The notes beneath the pieces are model-generated. The model made no database searches, was not told the origin of the DNA, and was given only the letters and a program-made list of their open reading frames with translations. From Haematococcus lacustris (Eukaryota > Chlorophyta > Chlorophyceae > Chlamydomonadales > Haematococcaceae), in contig JASKMD010000008.1 in assembly GCA_030144725.1 (NCBI GenBank), forward strand, positions 3,877,697 to 3,941,696: a DNA stretch of 64,000 nt, read 5' to 3'. The translations under genes were made by a program, and so were the position numbers. Shown here in pieces: positions 9,845 to 27,550 of the stretch; positions within the stretch are counted from its first letter, which is position 1; each line of letters starts with the position of its first letter.

Positions 9845-10243
9845 ATGGGCAACCGACTAGAAAAGCGCGCAATCCTAACCACCAGCGTACAAAAGCGAAT
9901 TGAGTGCTGCGTCCGTCCTTATACTCTTTACAACTTGCACCCTCCTACGCATCAGCAGCTTGCAGTACAGCAACGCAAAACTGCAATGTTTGCAGGTGCA
10001 CGGGCTCATACGAGCCTGACTGCTCCAGCCTGTACTGCTGCACCCCGTAAGCTCGCAGCCAGCATCAGGCATTCACGCTGCAGGGTAGGGTTAGACCCAC
10101 CTGGGAGTTGGTGGGACGCGGACGCTGAAGCCAGTCTTGCGGCGCGGATGAGTGAGGTAGGCGTTGACCAGCTTGCGGCCTACATCCGCCCCACGTGCTA
10201 CGAGACTTTGCATGGCAAGATTAGGTGGCAACTTTGCGGCTAG
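9845..10243 (+). CDS. Hypothetical open frame, 132 codons
   Basis: An ATG-started frame with mixed composition (LYNLHPPTHQQLAVQQRKTA, then PPGSWWDADAEASLAARMSE). The Trp-Trp-Asp segment and balanced residues are more protein-like than the repeat frames nearby. I see no domain, intron borders are unclear, and nothing upstream supports the start. It could be a fragment of a mobile-element gene. Confidence 0.25.
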   Translation: MGNRLEKRAILTTSVQKRIECCVRPYTLYNLHPPTHQQLAVQQRKTAMFAGARAHTSLTAPACTAAPRKLAASIRHSRCRVGLDPPGSWWDADAEASLAARMSEVGVDQLAAYIRPTCYETLHGKIRWQLCG

Positions 10244-10479
10244 CAACCCGCCACCATGCGTGTGCTGAATATTGCTCACAGATCCGTCGAGCGGCCGCCC
10301 TCCACCTCCTGCAGCATCACTACTCCCCCTCCTTGGTCACACAAATTGTGGAAGATGCATTGGAGAGCAGGCCCATCCTGCAGCAGTCCACCCCCACCCT
10401 TATAGTGAGCTGGCATGAAGAGCAGTGGGCCAAGCTCAGGGCAGCAGTGGATGGAACCATCACACCTGTGGGCGAGTAA
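10225..10479 (+). CDS. Hypothetical open frame, 84 codons
   Basis: It overlaps the previous frame by a few codons and has a segment SLVTQIVEDALESRPILQQS followed by IVSWHEEQWAKLRAAVDG that looks like a soluble helical protein. It may be the next exon of the same unknown gene. No family was recognised. Confidence 0.25.
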   Translation: MATLRLATRHHACAEYCSQIRRAAALHLLQHHYSPSLVTQIVEDALESRPILQQSTPTLIVSWHEEQWAKLRAAVDGTITPVGE

Positions 10480-11426
10480 TATCATGGTTCAGTGAGGATG
10501 TGCTTCGACACCTTGCAGCAGGGTCATTACACATGCTACACATGTACTGCGCCGTTACACATGTCACACAGCCAACATTGGCTATGAATAGCGCTTGTAC
10601 TTGTACCAGGTTGCTGTCCCTATCAATGCCACTGTGTTGTTTGTCAACTGAGGTATATGTATCGGGGTATGTGTGAATGCACCACCATGCAATCCTCATC
10701 ATGCTCCCCTCATGCCAGTGTTACAACCACAACGTCACCATCGTCATCACCACCATCATCATCACCATTACGACAAAGGCAGGCGTTGGGGTGCACCTTG
10801 CCACAGTACCTATGTTGATGGAGCTGTACAGTTTTGTTACATAACATGTTCCACCTTGATGCAGCCTACAGGAGGCGGGCGGCACTCAGTGCCATGTGTA
10901 GGGGTGCATCATGCACTGCTTGTAAGGGGCGTCATTATGCATGCTGGGCTTCTCGACACTGACATGGATGTGTGAGCGTGGTAGCCTGGGTGTGCTCGAC
11001 AGTGGGTATATGGTCTGCTCTGTAACATTGACCCCCGGATTTGAACCCCGAGACGTTCGCTGACAGTCCCACAAGTCCCACAAGGTCTGATAAAATGTGA
11101 CAGGCACCTTCGAGGTCGAGGTTGAGGTAATGAATCCTACTCCCATGCCTGCGCCCAGCCCGCCTCCCAGAACAAGCACTGCTATGACTCAAGACCAACC
11201 GTATATGGAATGGACGCAAAGATATATGACCAGCCGTCCTCCTCCCTCATTACCAATCCCTGTCCAAAAACCCCTCAGTTGCAAAGTCTGCTTCTGAAGA
11301 TGCAGTCAGGGCTAGGAGTAGGGATGAAGGCGCTGAAAGTCCGGAGCCATGCAAGTTGTGCCTGTCACACACTCTGGATGTGCGGGTGTGCAGCGGGCCT
11401 CCTGTGCAGCCAGCTGCTGGGTGTAT
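10480..11426. other. No supported gene; CAT/CAC repeat
   Basis: Contains a short CAT/CAC-rich run at 10738-10771 and otherwise no convincing frame. It is the 3' flank of the minus-strand palmitoyltransferase gene. Confidence 0.45.
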
Positions 11427-16894
<5,468 letters not shown>

Positions 16895-18594
16895 GCAGTT
16901 TATCCACTTCTTGAGCGGCATAGGGGTGTTTCTGTGAGAGGTGCCCTTGCAAATGTTGGTGCTTGAAGTCACAATGCTCCTGATTGACGTCACAACCCCT
17001 TGTGTCCCAGTGGTATGTTCAGTACGTGTATAGACTCTGGGAATTACTCTAGAAAAGAGTGGTTTGGCTGCAAGTCTGTTGTGGGACTGTGGGGATGGGC
17101 TAGGCTGGAATGGGCTGGGCTGGGCTGGCTGGACTTCGCCAAACGAGGCTTACGGCAGAGTGCAGCCATATCCTATGCTCCCTGTCGTTGCTGTGAATGG
17201 CCAAAACTAGGCTCCCAGCGACCGGTGGGGTTCGCCAGACACTGGTTTCCGATGTAAGTCCGGCTTCGTGCCACAGCCCGACGCCCAAATGAGCATGTAA
17301 ACTTGGTCGGCATCAAACATTTGGTCAGTGTGAGAACCAAATTTAGGTTTAAGGTATGTTCCGCGTCGGCCCCGCGTCGTGACCGGAGTGCACCTGGTGC
17401 ATGGTTATAATGCCCAGCACGGGAATAAGCAGCGTCAAAGCATTGGCTTATATGAGATGAGCAGAGCCCACCAATACTCTCTGTCTGAACGTTTCCGAAC
17501 AGCTAGTGAATGAACTAAGCACAGTATGTATTCTTAGGGGGTTGCCACCTTGCACAGCGTGTATGGACAACACTTGCAGAAGATACCTTGATCGGTCCAG
17601 CATTTGCAACATTACACTCATGTGTGAACCATGTCACCGATGACCCGCATCTCCGCGACCCGCGTAATTGCAACCATTTACAGCCTAAAGTGAGTAGCGC
17701 CCACTAAAAGCTTCTGTCTGCGGATGATTGAAACATGATGTGCAGTATAGTTGTATGTACTGCAGATCTTGTATGTTGGACAACTGATGCTGAGAAAAGC
17801 AGAAAGGCAGAAAAGGGGGATAAATACAGCTGTGGTACATGCGACGACGAGCTGTAATCTACCGCCACCGTTGTTAGTGCCACCGTCATGTCTATGTACA
17901 TGTGTATCCGTATGGATGCGACAAGGGTCGCGTTGGTTCCCAACCGGCACCGACGCCCACAAGCTCATCTGCAGGGGGCCATGGAGCCACGCATTCCAAC
18001 ATGCGACTCCAAGGGCCCCTCCTTGTGTTTGTGCATGAATGCAGGTCTCACTACAGAACCATGGTGCAGTTCAACACAATGTGCAATGTGCCCACTCCCA
18101 CCGCAACGCCTACAACAGCGGCCCCATGCCTTCTACTGCCAGGACCAGCTGGTGGGTAAGCAGGCTAGCAGGATCTCTGCCATGCTGCTACGCAGCCCCA
18201 TCACAGCCCTGCCAGTGAAGGGTGCCAGCAGCTCAACAATGCCGGGATGCTCTAACCCGACACTTCAACTTCTTCCCCCAACCCCCCCCTCGCCCAATAC
18301 ACGACTTCAGGTCACACCAAACACCCTGGCCAAGCACACCGGCCAGATAAGCCAGATAAACCAGATAAGGCAAATGAGCCAGATAAGGCAGATGAGCCAG
18401 ATAGGTCAGCCGAGGCCAAGACCAGGCACAGCAAGACCAAGCACCTGGCCACAGTCCCCCCTGCACCACAGCTTCAAGCTTGCTACTCGGACCAGACCCA
18501 GCCTCCTCCTCCCTCTCCACAGCCTGCTCAGCCCCCTCTCCTGCACTCCCCAGAAGCATAGCCAGCCTCTTGGGCCCAGTGTAGGATGTGCCGT
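16895..18594. other. No supported gene
   Basis: Intergenic stretch between the palmitoyltransferase 5' end and the small membrane protein gene. It holds a short tandem run of CCAGATAAG-like 11-mers at 18343-18410 and a GGGCTGGGCTGG patch near 17100-17130. The rest is unique sequence without a convincing frame. Undetected short exons are possible. Confidence 0.4.
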
Positions 18595-19809
18595 TCACCG
18601 CCGCCGCCCAAACAATACGGGCAGCAGGATGACCAGCAGGGCGGTGACCAGGAAGGCGATGCTGTTTGCCAGCCCAATACTCCTGCAGTGCAGGTAGCGA
18701 CGCACATGGGGAGAGGGACAGGCCATGGGACACCACAGAACCACGTCAGGCTGTCAGGCTGCAGCTCAGCCTGCCCTCCTCAGCCGCCCCCGCTGCCCCC
18801 TTGCCCTCATCGGCTACCCCTGCTGCCTCCTTGCCCTCCACAGCCACCCCTGCTGCGCCCCTGCTGCCCGCACCTCACACGGGCGCTGCGCGGCACGCAG
18901 AAGGGCAAGCAGCCACCAATGAGCCACAGGAAGGGGAAACACATGCCCAGGAACAGCGTCAGCGTCCCACAAAACATGCCCCGCTGCTCCTTCACAGCAT
19001 CTGCAGCCACATCCAGGCCCAGGGGCACATGCTCCTTGCAGGGACACAGCCTGGCAGCTCCACTAAGGTGGTTATGCTGCAGCAGGAAGGGAGAGGTGGG
19101 CAGCACACCTAGTGTCATATGGGTCAGCACACTAAGGGCTCAGTGGAGTCATACCAGCTGCTGCCAAGGCAACGACTGCTCAACATGCAAGCTGCAGCAC
19201 AGCAGGTGTTGCCAAGGAGAAAGCGGCTTGGCGCACCTTCAGGGCTCATGTTTGCGTCCACCAACAGCGCAGGGAACCCCATGACTTGCAGCGGGGGAGC
19301 GGATGTGGGGTGGCCCATGGTGATGGTATGGGCACCAGGCTGGCTGGGCGTTGCCTGGCCATAGTACTGGCTTGGATTCTGCATGTTGGGCGCCTGACCA
19401 GGCATGGACTCAATATAGGCATCTGGCCCAGAAGGGTTGTTGTCGTACGGCGCCTGGATGCACAAGAAGGTCGACGAGCCGAGGGAACCAAGTTGAAAGC
19501 GGGGGAGCGAGGGGGAGCGAGGGCGGGATGTGGGTGGCGCGGCTGGAGTACAGGCAGTGGCGCGTAGCATTCTGCGGCTTTCTACTGGCGCGTCGGGTGC
19601 TGGTCTTGACATCGGCGTCGGCTACGTCATGACAGCCGAGCTCTCACCTTGCCCTCGGCTTTCCCTGGAACGATGCCGGGCTCGTTGCGCTGGTCTGGCA
19701 AGATGGGGGGATACGTTCCCGGCGGCAATTGCTGCTGTGGCGCACTCGGTGGGTTTTGCGCCGACGAGCCAGGAATTTCTGGGTAAGCAGGCGCAGGTGC
19801 AGGCGACAT
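18595..19809 (-). CDS. Small proline-rich protein with two C-terminal membrane helices
   Basis: Four exons are visible. 19648-19809 begins MSPAPAPAYPEIPG and is Pro/Gln-rich. 19237-19453 has APYDNNPSGPDAYIESMPGQ and GQATPSQPG, ending at MSPE. 18874-19034 has EHVPLGLDVAADAVKEQRG, then the helix TLTLFLGMCFPFLWLIGG. 18595-18682 has SIGLANSIAFLVTALLVILL and ends FGRRR plus TGA. The joins 1-2 (phase 0) and 3-4 (phase 2) are exact. The join 2-3 is out of phase (phase 1 donor, phase 0 acceptor), so a small exon between them is probably missed. A disordered Pro/Tyr head with two helices at the end resembles the plant 'L18a-like' membrane proteins; that link is weak. The start at 19809 is the first Met of the open frame. 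Confidence 0.6.
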
Positions 19810-22267
19810 TGGCTGATGCTGCTCACTGTGGCTTACGTAGACGTGTCGGGGACGTCACGTGGCAAAGGATGCCACGTCCATGCCATGCAGCAACCGTGTG
19901 AGGAAAAGGTAACAACAGTAGCACGGGGAGCTGGCTACACGGGTAACAAGGTAACACCAGGTAGCAAAGTAAGGTAACAGGCAATAAGGTAACAAAAGGC
20001 ACGGGAGCTGGCCACAGCAGCATTCCCCTACTCTTATGGGCAGGGGAAGCTTTCTATGTTGTCCGAACTGGGTAACTGCGACCTACAGCCGGTACCAATA
20101 CCTATTTCACTACCCCAGCCCGCTTGCGAAGGCCAGGAAACCTAGGGAGAGGGTCCAGGGGGAGGGACAGGATGGAAGCTGGGGGTGGGAGGCCCCACCA
20201 TGCACTTAGCATCATTGACCAGCAGCATCAAGACCACAAGGGAAGCTAGCTTGCGCTGCTTGTGGTGAATGCCGACCCTTAGCCTGAAATGGGCCACGAT
20301 CTTGTTTTTCAACGTATTACGGCCCCTGCAAAGGAATACGCACGCACGCTACATTCGATACATTGCGCGATACCGCGCTAAGTTCGTATCCGAGTACACT
20401 TATCCAGTACAGGTGTCCCGAGGCGGAGGAGGACCCAGTTCGGATGCTTGCCCTTGGGTTTCGGCTTAGGCTGCTTGGGTCTGGGCTGTTTGGGCCCATC
20501 CGCGCCCTTGCGCTTCTTGCCTTTCATTGCGCTCTGTACTATCTCCACTCTCACTACTCTGACTACTCACGCGACTTACATTGGCAACAGTTACATTGGC
20601 AACACCTACACATTTCCATCCATAGCATCCATACTGTAGCCTCAGGTACCAGCTCTGAATGCTGTCACCGCTGTTACCGCTATGCAGGCCCACCACTGAG
20701 TTCACATCACTGACTGACTGGGGTGAGGCTGGCCCACAGCTGCTCGACATCTGCGCCCAAGTGACGACATGGCAGCTTCTAGGTTGTGTTCCCTGCCATG
20801 GGGTGCTCGACATCTGCGGCCAGGTGAGCAGCCAGGGTATGCCATGGCAGCCTCTGCAGTGAGGTGCCCTGTGTGCTCAACATGGTGACAGCCCAATACC
20901 ACAGGAGCTGGGCAGCCACGCTACCAGTGCTGAGGCAAGCAGTGCGAAACGGCTCTAGTGCCCAATGCAAGGCTCATTAGAAACGACAGCTGTGCAAGGC
21001 TGGTTGTAAGGCTAACTGCTTGCCCCAGTGCAGTGGCCTCAGCCGAGATGTCCCCCAGTCTTCTGCTAATATCTGCGCTACATACTGCGCTACATACTCT
21101 GCTACACTTCTGCTAATCCCTGCTATACTGCTTTTGCAAGGGAGATCACATCACCTGATGTGCACCCTTTCCACCCTGGTCAGCATGCACAGGCTATGAT
21201 GCAACACCACATGCATTGTTGGCAGCAGCACACCAGGGTTCGTGGGGATCGGCGCACAGCCACCAGGATGATGAGCTAGGGAGAAGATGTCACCAATACT
21301 GTTGAGTTGGATAATGCAGCCTGATTGTATTCAGCCATAAACTGCAGTCAGGCAAGCACAAGCAGGTGAGTAGCAGGAAGCCAGGCAGGCAGCGCAGCAT
21401 AATGCGGCTAGGTGGCATGCACACCACAGCAGCAGGGTCAGCTTAGCTGTGCACAAACCCCAGCCCTGTGAGGCAGCCCACCAGGCATAGGTGCATGTTG
21501 TTACAGTAGCCATACTGCAGTGGCTGGCAGCCCTTGTGAGATCAGGCAATGGCGGTGGGGCACCAAAAGCCTTAGCAACCAGCCGTGGCCTGAACAGCCC
21601 CAGGCATGCCTGGCCCATGATGACTGGTTGGGCTGCATGTGGCAGCTTTTGTGAGGCTCCCTACCCCTGCCACTGTGTTGCTCACCACCCACTGCAGGCT
21701 GCTGCCTTGCCAGCAACCACCCCTATGGCTGCGCAGCGTGTAGCAGCACACAGCACACTGCAGGCAGAGGCTGCTCACCAGCCAATACTTCGTCCCAGAG
21801 GTCAGAGTCCTGGTGAAGGTGGACAGTCCTGGGCCAAACTGGCAAACAGGGAAAACGCTGTCGTCTTCGCTGTTGTTGTTAACACCCACCTGCACAGCCA
21901 AGCGGGCAAGCAAGCATCGGAGTACCAGCATCATTAGATCCTAGCAGTCAGGGTGGTGGGGCCCTGAATGGCAAGGGCAGGATGGCAAGAGCAGGGTGGT
22001 GCAGCATTGCATGCTCAGCCCTGCGCCTCTGCCGTCATCACTACAGCGAACTCAGTCATGGGCTTCAACAGCAAGTGCGAGGACAGGGGGCCCAGCTGGG
22101 AGGGAGATACACCTAGGAAGAGCAATGATACCTGCTACTAACACAATCCCAAAGGGCAGAGGCAAGGCAGAGGGTAGGGAGACCCACCGGGTTGCTACAT
22201 GTGCCACCACAATGCACCCACCGCTGCTAAACTTAGGCCACCACAGAAAGCAAGACTGAAGGTATCA
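19810..22267. other. No supported gene
   Basis: At 19863-19912 there is a diverged copy of the N-terminal palmitoyltransferase exon sequence found at 16829-16865 (CCACGTCCATG and CGTGTGAG blocks shared). At 20736-20835 a short segment containing GTGCTCGACATCTGCG and CCATGGCAGC is repeated. No convincing frames were found. It includes the presumed 3' flank of the proline-rich glycoprotein gene. Confidence 0.4.
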
Positions 22268-24989
22268 TCAGTCTGAAACAAGACCATATAAGAGTCCCAG
22301 ACAGCGTTCCCTGAGGCCAACAACACGGTTTCCACAGGAGCTGTTGCCACTGGGCGCAAGCATTGCAGCGCTACTGGGCGCATCAGGTGACGTAGCACCA
22401 GGCGTGAGCTGCACACAGCAGACAGCACCCTGAACAGGCTGAGCTGACCAGGGGGCTGGCAGAGAACCTGAGAAGCAGAGAAAGACACCTGAGAAGCAGG
22501 TGGAGAAGGTGATGTTTTTGCCATTGCCTGTGATAGGGCCAAAGAGTACGGCTGGTACAGCACCGTTAAAAATCTTGCCGGTCACTGGGAACGGGCCGGA
22601 CACGTAAACGCTTTGTCCTGCACAGCACACAGCCCCACACAGCCTGGACTGGTCAAGGTGGTGGAAGTGGCTTAGTAAGCTGGGCAAGGTGATGCAGCCA
22701 CCAGGTGATGCAGCCACCCACCAGGTGCTGGGAGCGTGACTGCAGTGGGGCCGAGACATGCGTCTGTCAGGGGAGGGGGTGGCATCTGGAAGCAAGGCAG
22801 CAACATGCCCATCATTATGGCAGCAAGTGTGCAGTCTGAAGAAATTGCCTGGTACACCAACCTACTTTCCTTCCATGTCTACGCATGGCAACTTTGTTAC
22901 ATGCACATGCTATTGATGGTGTGTGTGTGAGGGTGTCTGGTCAGGCTGGGTCTGCTGCAGGCTGCCAGCTGGGCTCACTCACCGGGGGGGCCAGCAGCTG
23001 GGAGTTGATGGGCGGCAGCGGGGGAGAGGGGGGGGGCTGGGGTGGGCGTGGGGGTGAGGGGCTGGGAGGGGGGGGCCTTGGACTGGGGCTGGGAGGTGTT
23101 GGTGCAGGGGGTGAGGGTGGGGCAGGAGGGGGCTGGGGGCTAGGGGGCGTAGGCGCTGGCCTGCATCAGTGCACAGTGCCAGGCATGATGCTGCGCTGCA
23201 CTGCCACCAGCGGCATATGTTGCAGTGGGGTCGGCAAGCTCATTGGAAGCTTTGACCTGTGGTGGTGCTTGGCTGCACTCTTGCATGAAGCGCGTTGCCA
23301 TCATGGTAAGTGATGTGCATGGCCTGACCAGGGTTGTGTACACGGTGCTTGGCAGCACCACACTGGTGATACAGTGCGTGTGACACAGCCCCCTACTGGA
23401 GTGGGTGGCAGCAATCAGACCAGGGGTGAGGGCACCACAGCTGCACCAACAGCAATGAGGGCAGGGCTTGACTCACGGAGGGGGCGCCGGGGGTGAGGGT
23501 GAGGGAGGTGGGGAGGGCTGGGGGGGTGAGGGTGAGGGGGGCGGGGAGCTGGGCAGCAGTGAGGCCTGGCAGCGGTGGAAGGGCATGCCATAGAGGGTGA
23601 AGAAGCCCAGTGAGTCCCTGGTCGTCAGGGCGCCGCGGCTGCAGGCAAGCAGCACAGCCAGGAGGGCCAACATCATAGGGTGCCTGACTCGTCATAAGCC
23701 TGGCACCCTCATCAGGAGACAGGCTCACAGGCCAGGCCACCAGTGCTGCCACTCACCAGTTCACTGGCAGCTGCCTCAGCGGGCCAAGAGGGGAGGACAG
23801 CCTGCAGGCACTTGGGCACGACCTGGACTCAAAGCAGGGAACTCTGGCGCATGACATGGCTGATGCCATGGCAGCAACTGAGGGTAGGTGGGTGAGCTGC
23901 AGGGTGATGCTCCTTGGGTGTGTGCCATGTGTCATGTGTTCATATCCACCAAGGCCAGGGGCCAGGGGCCAAGAGGTCGGGGTGAGGCCAGTCTGCCTCC
24001 CTGGGTACGGGCCCAGCTCAGTGAGTACTACACCCCACCTGTCAGGGTCAGTGGTGAGCAGGTTGATGGTGACGCGCAGTGTGGGCCAGGGGCCGTTGAC
24101 TATGGTCCTGTTGGCAGTGAAGGAGGCAGCAGTGCGGTTGCCGGCGCAGAAGTCTGTCACCTGCACCGTGATGCTGCTGTCCTGCAGGTAGTCACGCAGC
24201 AGCTGGGCCACCTGCAAGCACAGGGGCAAGCTAGAGGTCGAGCTGTTGCAGGCCAAGAGGTGGACTGCGGTGCAACCTGGGAACCCAAGCATGGGAAGCA
24301 ATGGGGCTAGGAGCAGGGCGATCACGACCACTTACATCGTTCGCAAAGTAGCCCAGTCCCGGCATCAGCTGCTGGGCCGTGAGCGAGGTGTTGAGCAGGG
24401 CAGTGGTGTTGAGGGCCAGCAGCTGGGAGGCGCACATGCCTGGGGCAGAGAGGCCCTGCAGGCTCAGGCTGGGGGACTGCTGTGCCTCGAGCAGAGCTTG
24501 GATGCGTGAGCCCCAACTGGTCAGTAGTGACCAAAGGTCCAGGCCGTAGAAAGTTATGAAAAGCGGGGTTCCCATCGCATTGGATGGCTGAGGGGGCGGG
24601 CTGGACAGCAATGGGGCAGGAGGCCGAGGTGCTAGGATGGGAGGCGAAGGCGCGGGCATCATGGTGGGTTGCGCAGATGCGCCTGCGACAGTCACAGCTG
24701 CGATGCAAGGTTGATGGCATGTCGTGGTACAGCGAACATTTCGCACTGAGCTTGAGTGGCAATGTCAGTAGCAGCTCAGGCATTTGCGTGCAACCGCTGC
24801 GTTGAAATTGGCTGGTGAGAGACCACGGTGGGCAGGACGCATATGGGTTGTTGTGCCCTTTGTGAGCTTGCACGCTGACGGCGACCCTGGTGGTGTGCTC
24901 CCACCGTGGAGGAAAGGAATCAGCCAGACGAGCATGGCGGTGATTGGCATAGCCAGGCGACGACAACGAGCAGGCATGGCTAGTGACAT
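22268..24989 (-). CDS. Secreted proline-rich (pherophorin-like) wall glycoprotein, seven exons
   Basis: Exons whose phases all fit: 24905-24989, 24336-24682, 24039-24211, 23477-23638, 22983-23160, 22722-22785 and 22268-22617. Exon 1 is a signal peptide (RRLAMPITAMLVWLIPFLHG, likely cut after ASA). Exons 2 and 3 form a globular domain with four N-x-T/S sites (NTTALLNTS, NRTAASF, NRTIV). Exons 4 and 5 form a long hydroxyproline-type spacer rich in PPSP and PPAP. Exons 6 and 7 form a second domain (GQSVYVSGPFPVTGKIFNGA, then TGNGKNITFSTC). Globular-Pro rod-globular is the pherophorin layout of volvocine extracellular matrix proteins, but I could not match the domain itself. The reading frame after 22489 is uncertain, because a 21-base insertion and two plausible C-terminal frames exist there. 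Confidence 0.72.
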
Positions 24990-25619
24990 CGGCCGCACCC
25001 ATGAACCTTCAGAAGCTTAGTAATTAGTAAGTCTCACTTATCACACTGGCCCTTGCCCAATTAATGCTCCCGGTAAGTGGCTACCCCATGGGGGTAGCCA
25101 CCGTCACCCCCCACTGGCCAGGCCAGCGAGCAGGCAAATATGCCCGTGAAAAGCATGGCTGCGGAGCACGGAACTTAGATTTTATACGTGGGTTGCAGCG
25201 CAGATACCTGGCAATACCTGCCTCTACATGAACGATGCAGCCCAGGCCTGACCTTCCCTGAAGCATTGGCATCCACATGGCCATCGACGTTACTTTGTTG
25301 CCTACATGTCAGGTGTCCCCAACCAACAGAAAAACGACCCCTGGTAATCATAACGACGCCGCGTCTCAGCCCCGTGGTTTCTATTTATGCTACGCACATC
25401 ACTGGATTGAAGACTCCGCGGTGCAACATGTACCATTGAATACTGTACAGCGTGCTGAGTGCTATGGCGGCTCAAATCTCCACATTCAAATCCATGCATT
25501 GTCCGCTCATGCGGGCCTCGTCGCGAGACACCGCTGCGACCGACGTGGCTCAGGAGCACCTGCAAACAGTCAGTGACAGTCACCGCTGTCAAAACTACTC
25601 ACATGGCTAGGGAGCGGCA
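24990..25619. other. No supported gene; upstream flank of the wall glycoprotein gene
   Basis: Unique sequence between the glycoprotein start and the 5.9-kb element. A block CCCCAACCAACAGAAAAACG at 25318-25337 recurs in diverged form at 38869-38890. No promoter motif was recognised. Confidence 0.4.
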
Positions 25620-25991
25620 TGTATCATGATATCTCATGATACGCGTATATGGACTATTAGTCAGCTGTGACACGCCTGATAAAATGTTCGCATGGGTCAG
25701 TTTGGGTCACACAGGCCACCTCAGGACATCGCGTGTGCACCAGCCCGCTCTATAGCTCAAGCCGTGTCTGTGTCGCTGGCCTTTAATTCGGCCGCGATGG
25801 TGGTGGGCGAAGATGTTTCCCCGCGGATGAGCCTATAGTAGTGGTCTCTATCACTGGGCATCGCACAAATTGTTCCAGCGACGAGTTCCAAAATCACGTG
25901 ACTGTCCAGTCGAGCGCAACAGGTGCCGGAGGTGCATATATAGTCCTAGTTTGCTCAGGTACGTGGCGTAATATGCCACGTACTATGCCAC

Positions 25992-26438
25992 ATGAAACTT
26001 GGGCTGTACTTTCATTTGGGTGCAAACAGGCCACAAGCTAAGAGTCAGAGCCTCCCAACTCTCTTGAAAAGAGGGTGTGTCCTTTACACGAGGTTTATTT
26101 CTCGCTCAGGATGCCGATTGCGCATCGAAACACACCAGTGTGTAGAGGACTCGCTTGGCTACACGGAATGCCTGTCCTCAGCTCTATTAAATGTGTACAT
26201 GATGCGCTACCTGGGCGTGAACCTGGCATACATTTTGTGGGCAGATATCACCATGCACGCCTCCTCCACCCTCGACCTTCCTAATGATGCCGTGATGACG
26301 CATACGCAAGTATGTGTGCAATCGCGCTTTGTGTTGCGATGGCCGGAACCGCGAGCGGAACCTAAGAAGCTGAAATGCTTCTTTAACGCACCCACACCAC
26401 TGCTAATGTTGCGATTAGGACAGCTGCATACTTCTTAG
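25992..26438 (+). other. Open frame of doubtful meaning
   Basis: A 148-codon frame with mixed composition (LRIETHQCVEDSLGYTECLS) lies inside the left part of the 5.9-kb element. It has no domain, and another frame overlaps it on the same strand. It is listed because it is the only sizeable unique-sequence frame in 25.6-27.3 kb. Confidence 0.15.
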
Positions 26439-27465
26439 CATCGATTAGCTTTCACTCGTCATTTGTGTCGCTCGCGCTGTCACGCGTAAGACGGAGTAGT
26501 TGTCTGCTCTAGCGGTTCAACAAGACACTATGTGCACCCTTCACCTTTGATTATAGTAGACTATCTGACCTGATTGTCAAACTGACCGCGGGACTCTTCA
26601 TACTCAAGCCTTTTCTGCTCGTTTCGCTGTCTACGCCCCGTATTCGTTGTAGCCAGAGCATGTGTGCAGATGCGCAGTCTTCGTTCTGTCGCTAAAGCGG
26701 TTTCAGTCATCACCACCGGTTCGGTCCACGGTGCTAACACCAACTGTCAAATGCATTCCCACTCCCACCTGGCCCGACTCGCACCCCTCTAGACTTCATA
26801 GCAATGCACCCAAGCAACACCACTATTCACATCCACATTGACCACTTGCATGTGCTGCCTCTATCAAGATGCCATGGCCTAGGTGCCACTGCCCTTGCCC
26901 TCTCATTCAGACGTCCCTGTACTAGCATGGTTAGAGGCAGTAGAGGCGGAGGCAGCTTGCTTCAGCCTTTGCTTTAGCGACAACTTGTGTCATGCATGCC
27001 ACGACGTGCATACCACATTGGTTGAGTAGCTGCTCCGTGGGCTTGTGCTGCGGCGGTGCTATCGGGGCACTTGCGGATATCAAGCACTCGACACAATATC
27101 CTGGACGCCTTCTCCTGGCCATGTGCTAGGATCTGGGCGGGCGCAAGGGGGTCAGCAGCCAAGGTGGGCAGGCGGGGGCCAGCAGCTGGGACGGCTGCAC
27201 TTGCACAATACAACACCACAATACAACATGCACACACACACACACACAATTCAGCTCAACTACACCTCAACTTTGACATAATGGAACACCATGAAAGGAG
27301 TATAATATGAACAACCACTCGCAGAAAAGATCGCATTATAGGTGCCACCTAAGGGTACTTTTTTTTTTATGGAAGGCTGCAGTTGCTCATAAGCAAGCCA
27401 ACGCTGTTGAAAAAAAAAATGGCTGGCGTGATTTGAGCGTTGGCCTGTCGTGCCGTTTTGAGAGG
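26439..27465. other. No supported gene
   Basis: Unique sequence with a CA run at 27232-27247, a T10 tract near 27360 and an A10 tract near 27410. No convincing frame. Confidence 0.45.
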
Positions 27466-27550
27466 CAACCAGTACTGGTTCAGGTCCAGTACTGGTTGCT
27501 AACCAGTACTGGACTTCAACCAGTACTGGTTGGCATCCAGTACTGGTTGT
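27466..27550. repeat. Small array of CCAGTACTGG palindromes
   Basis: Five copies of the 10-bp palindrome CCAGTACTGG, most extended to AACCAGTACTGGTT, spaced 4 to 9 bp apart. Confidence 0.95.
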
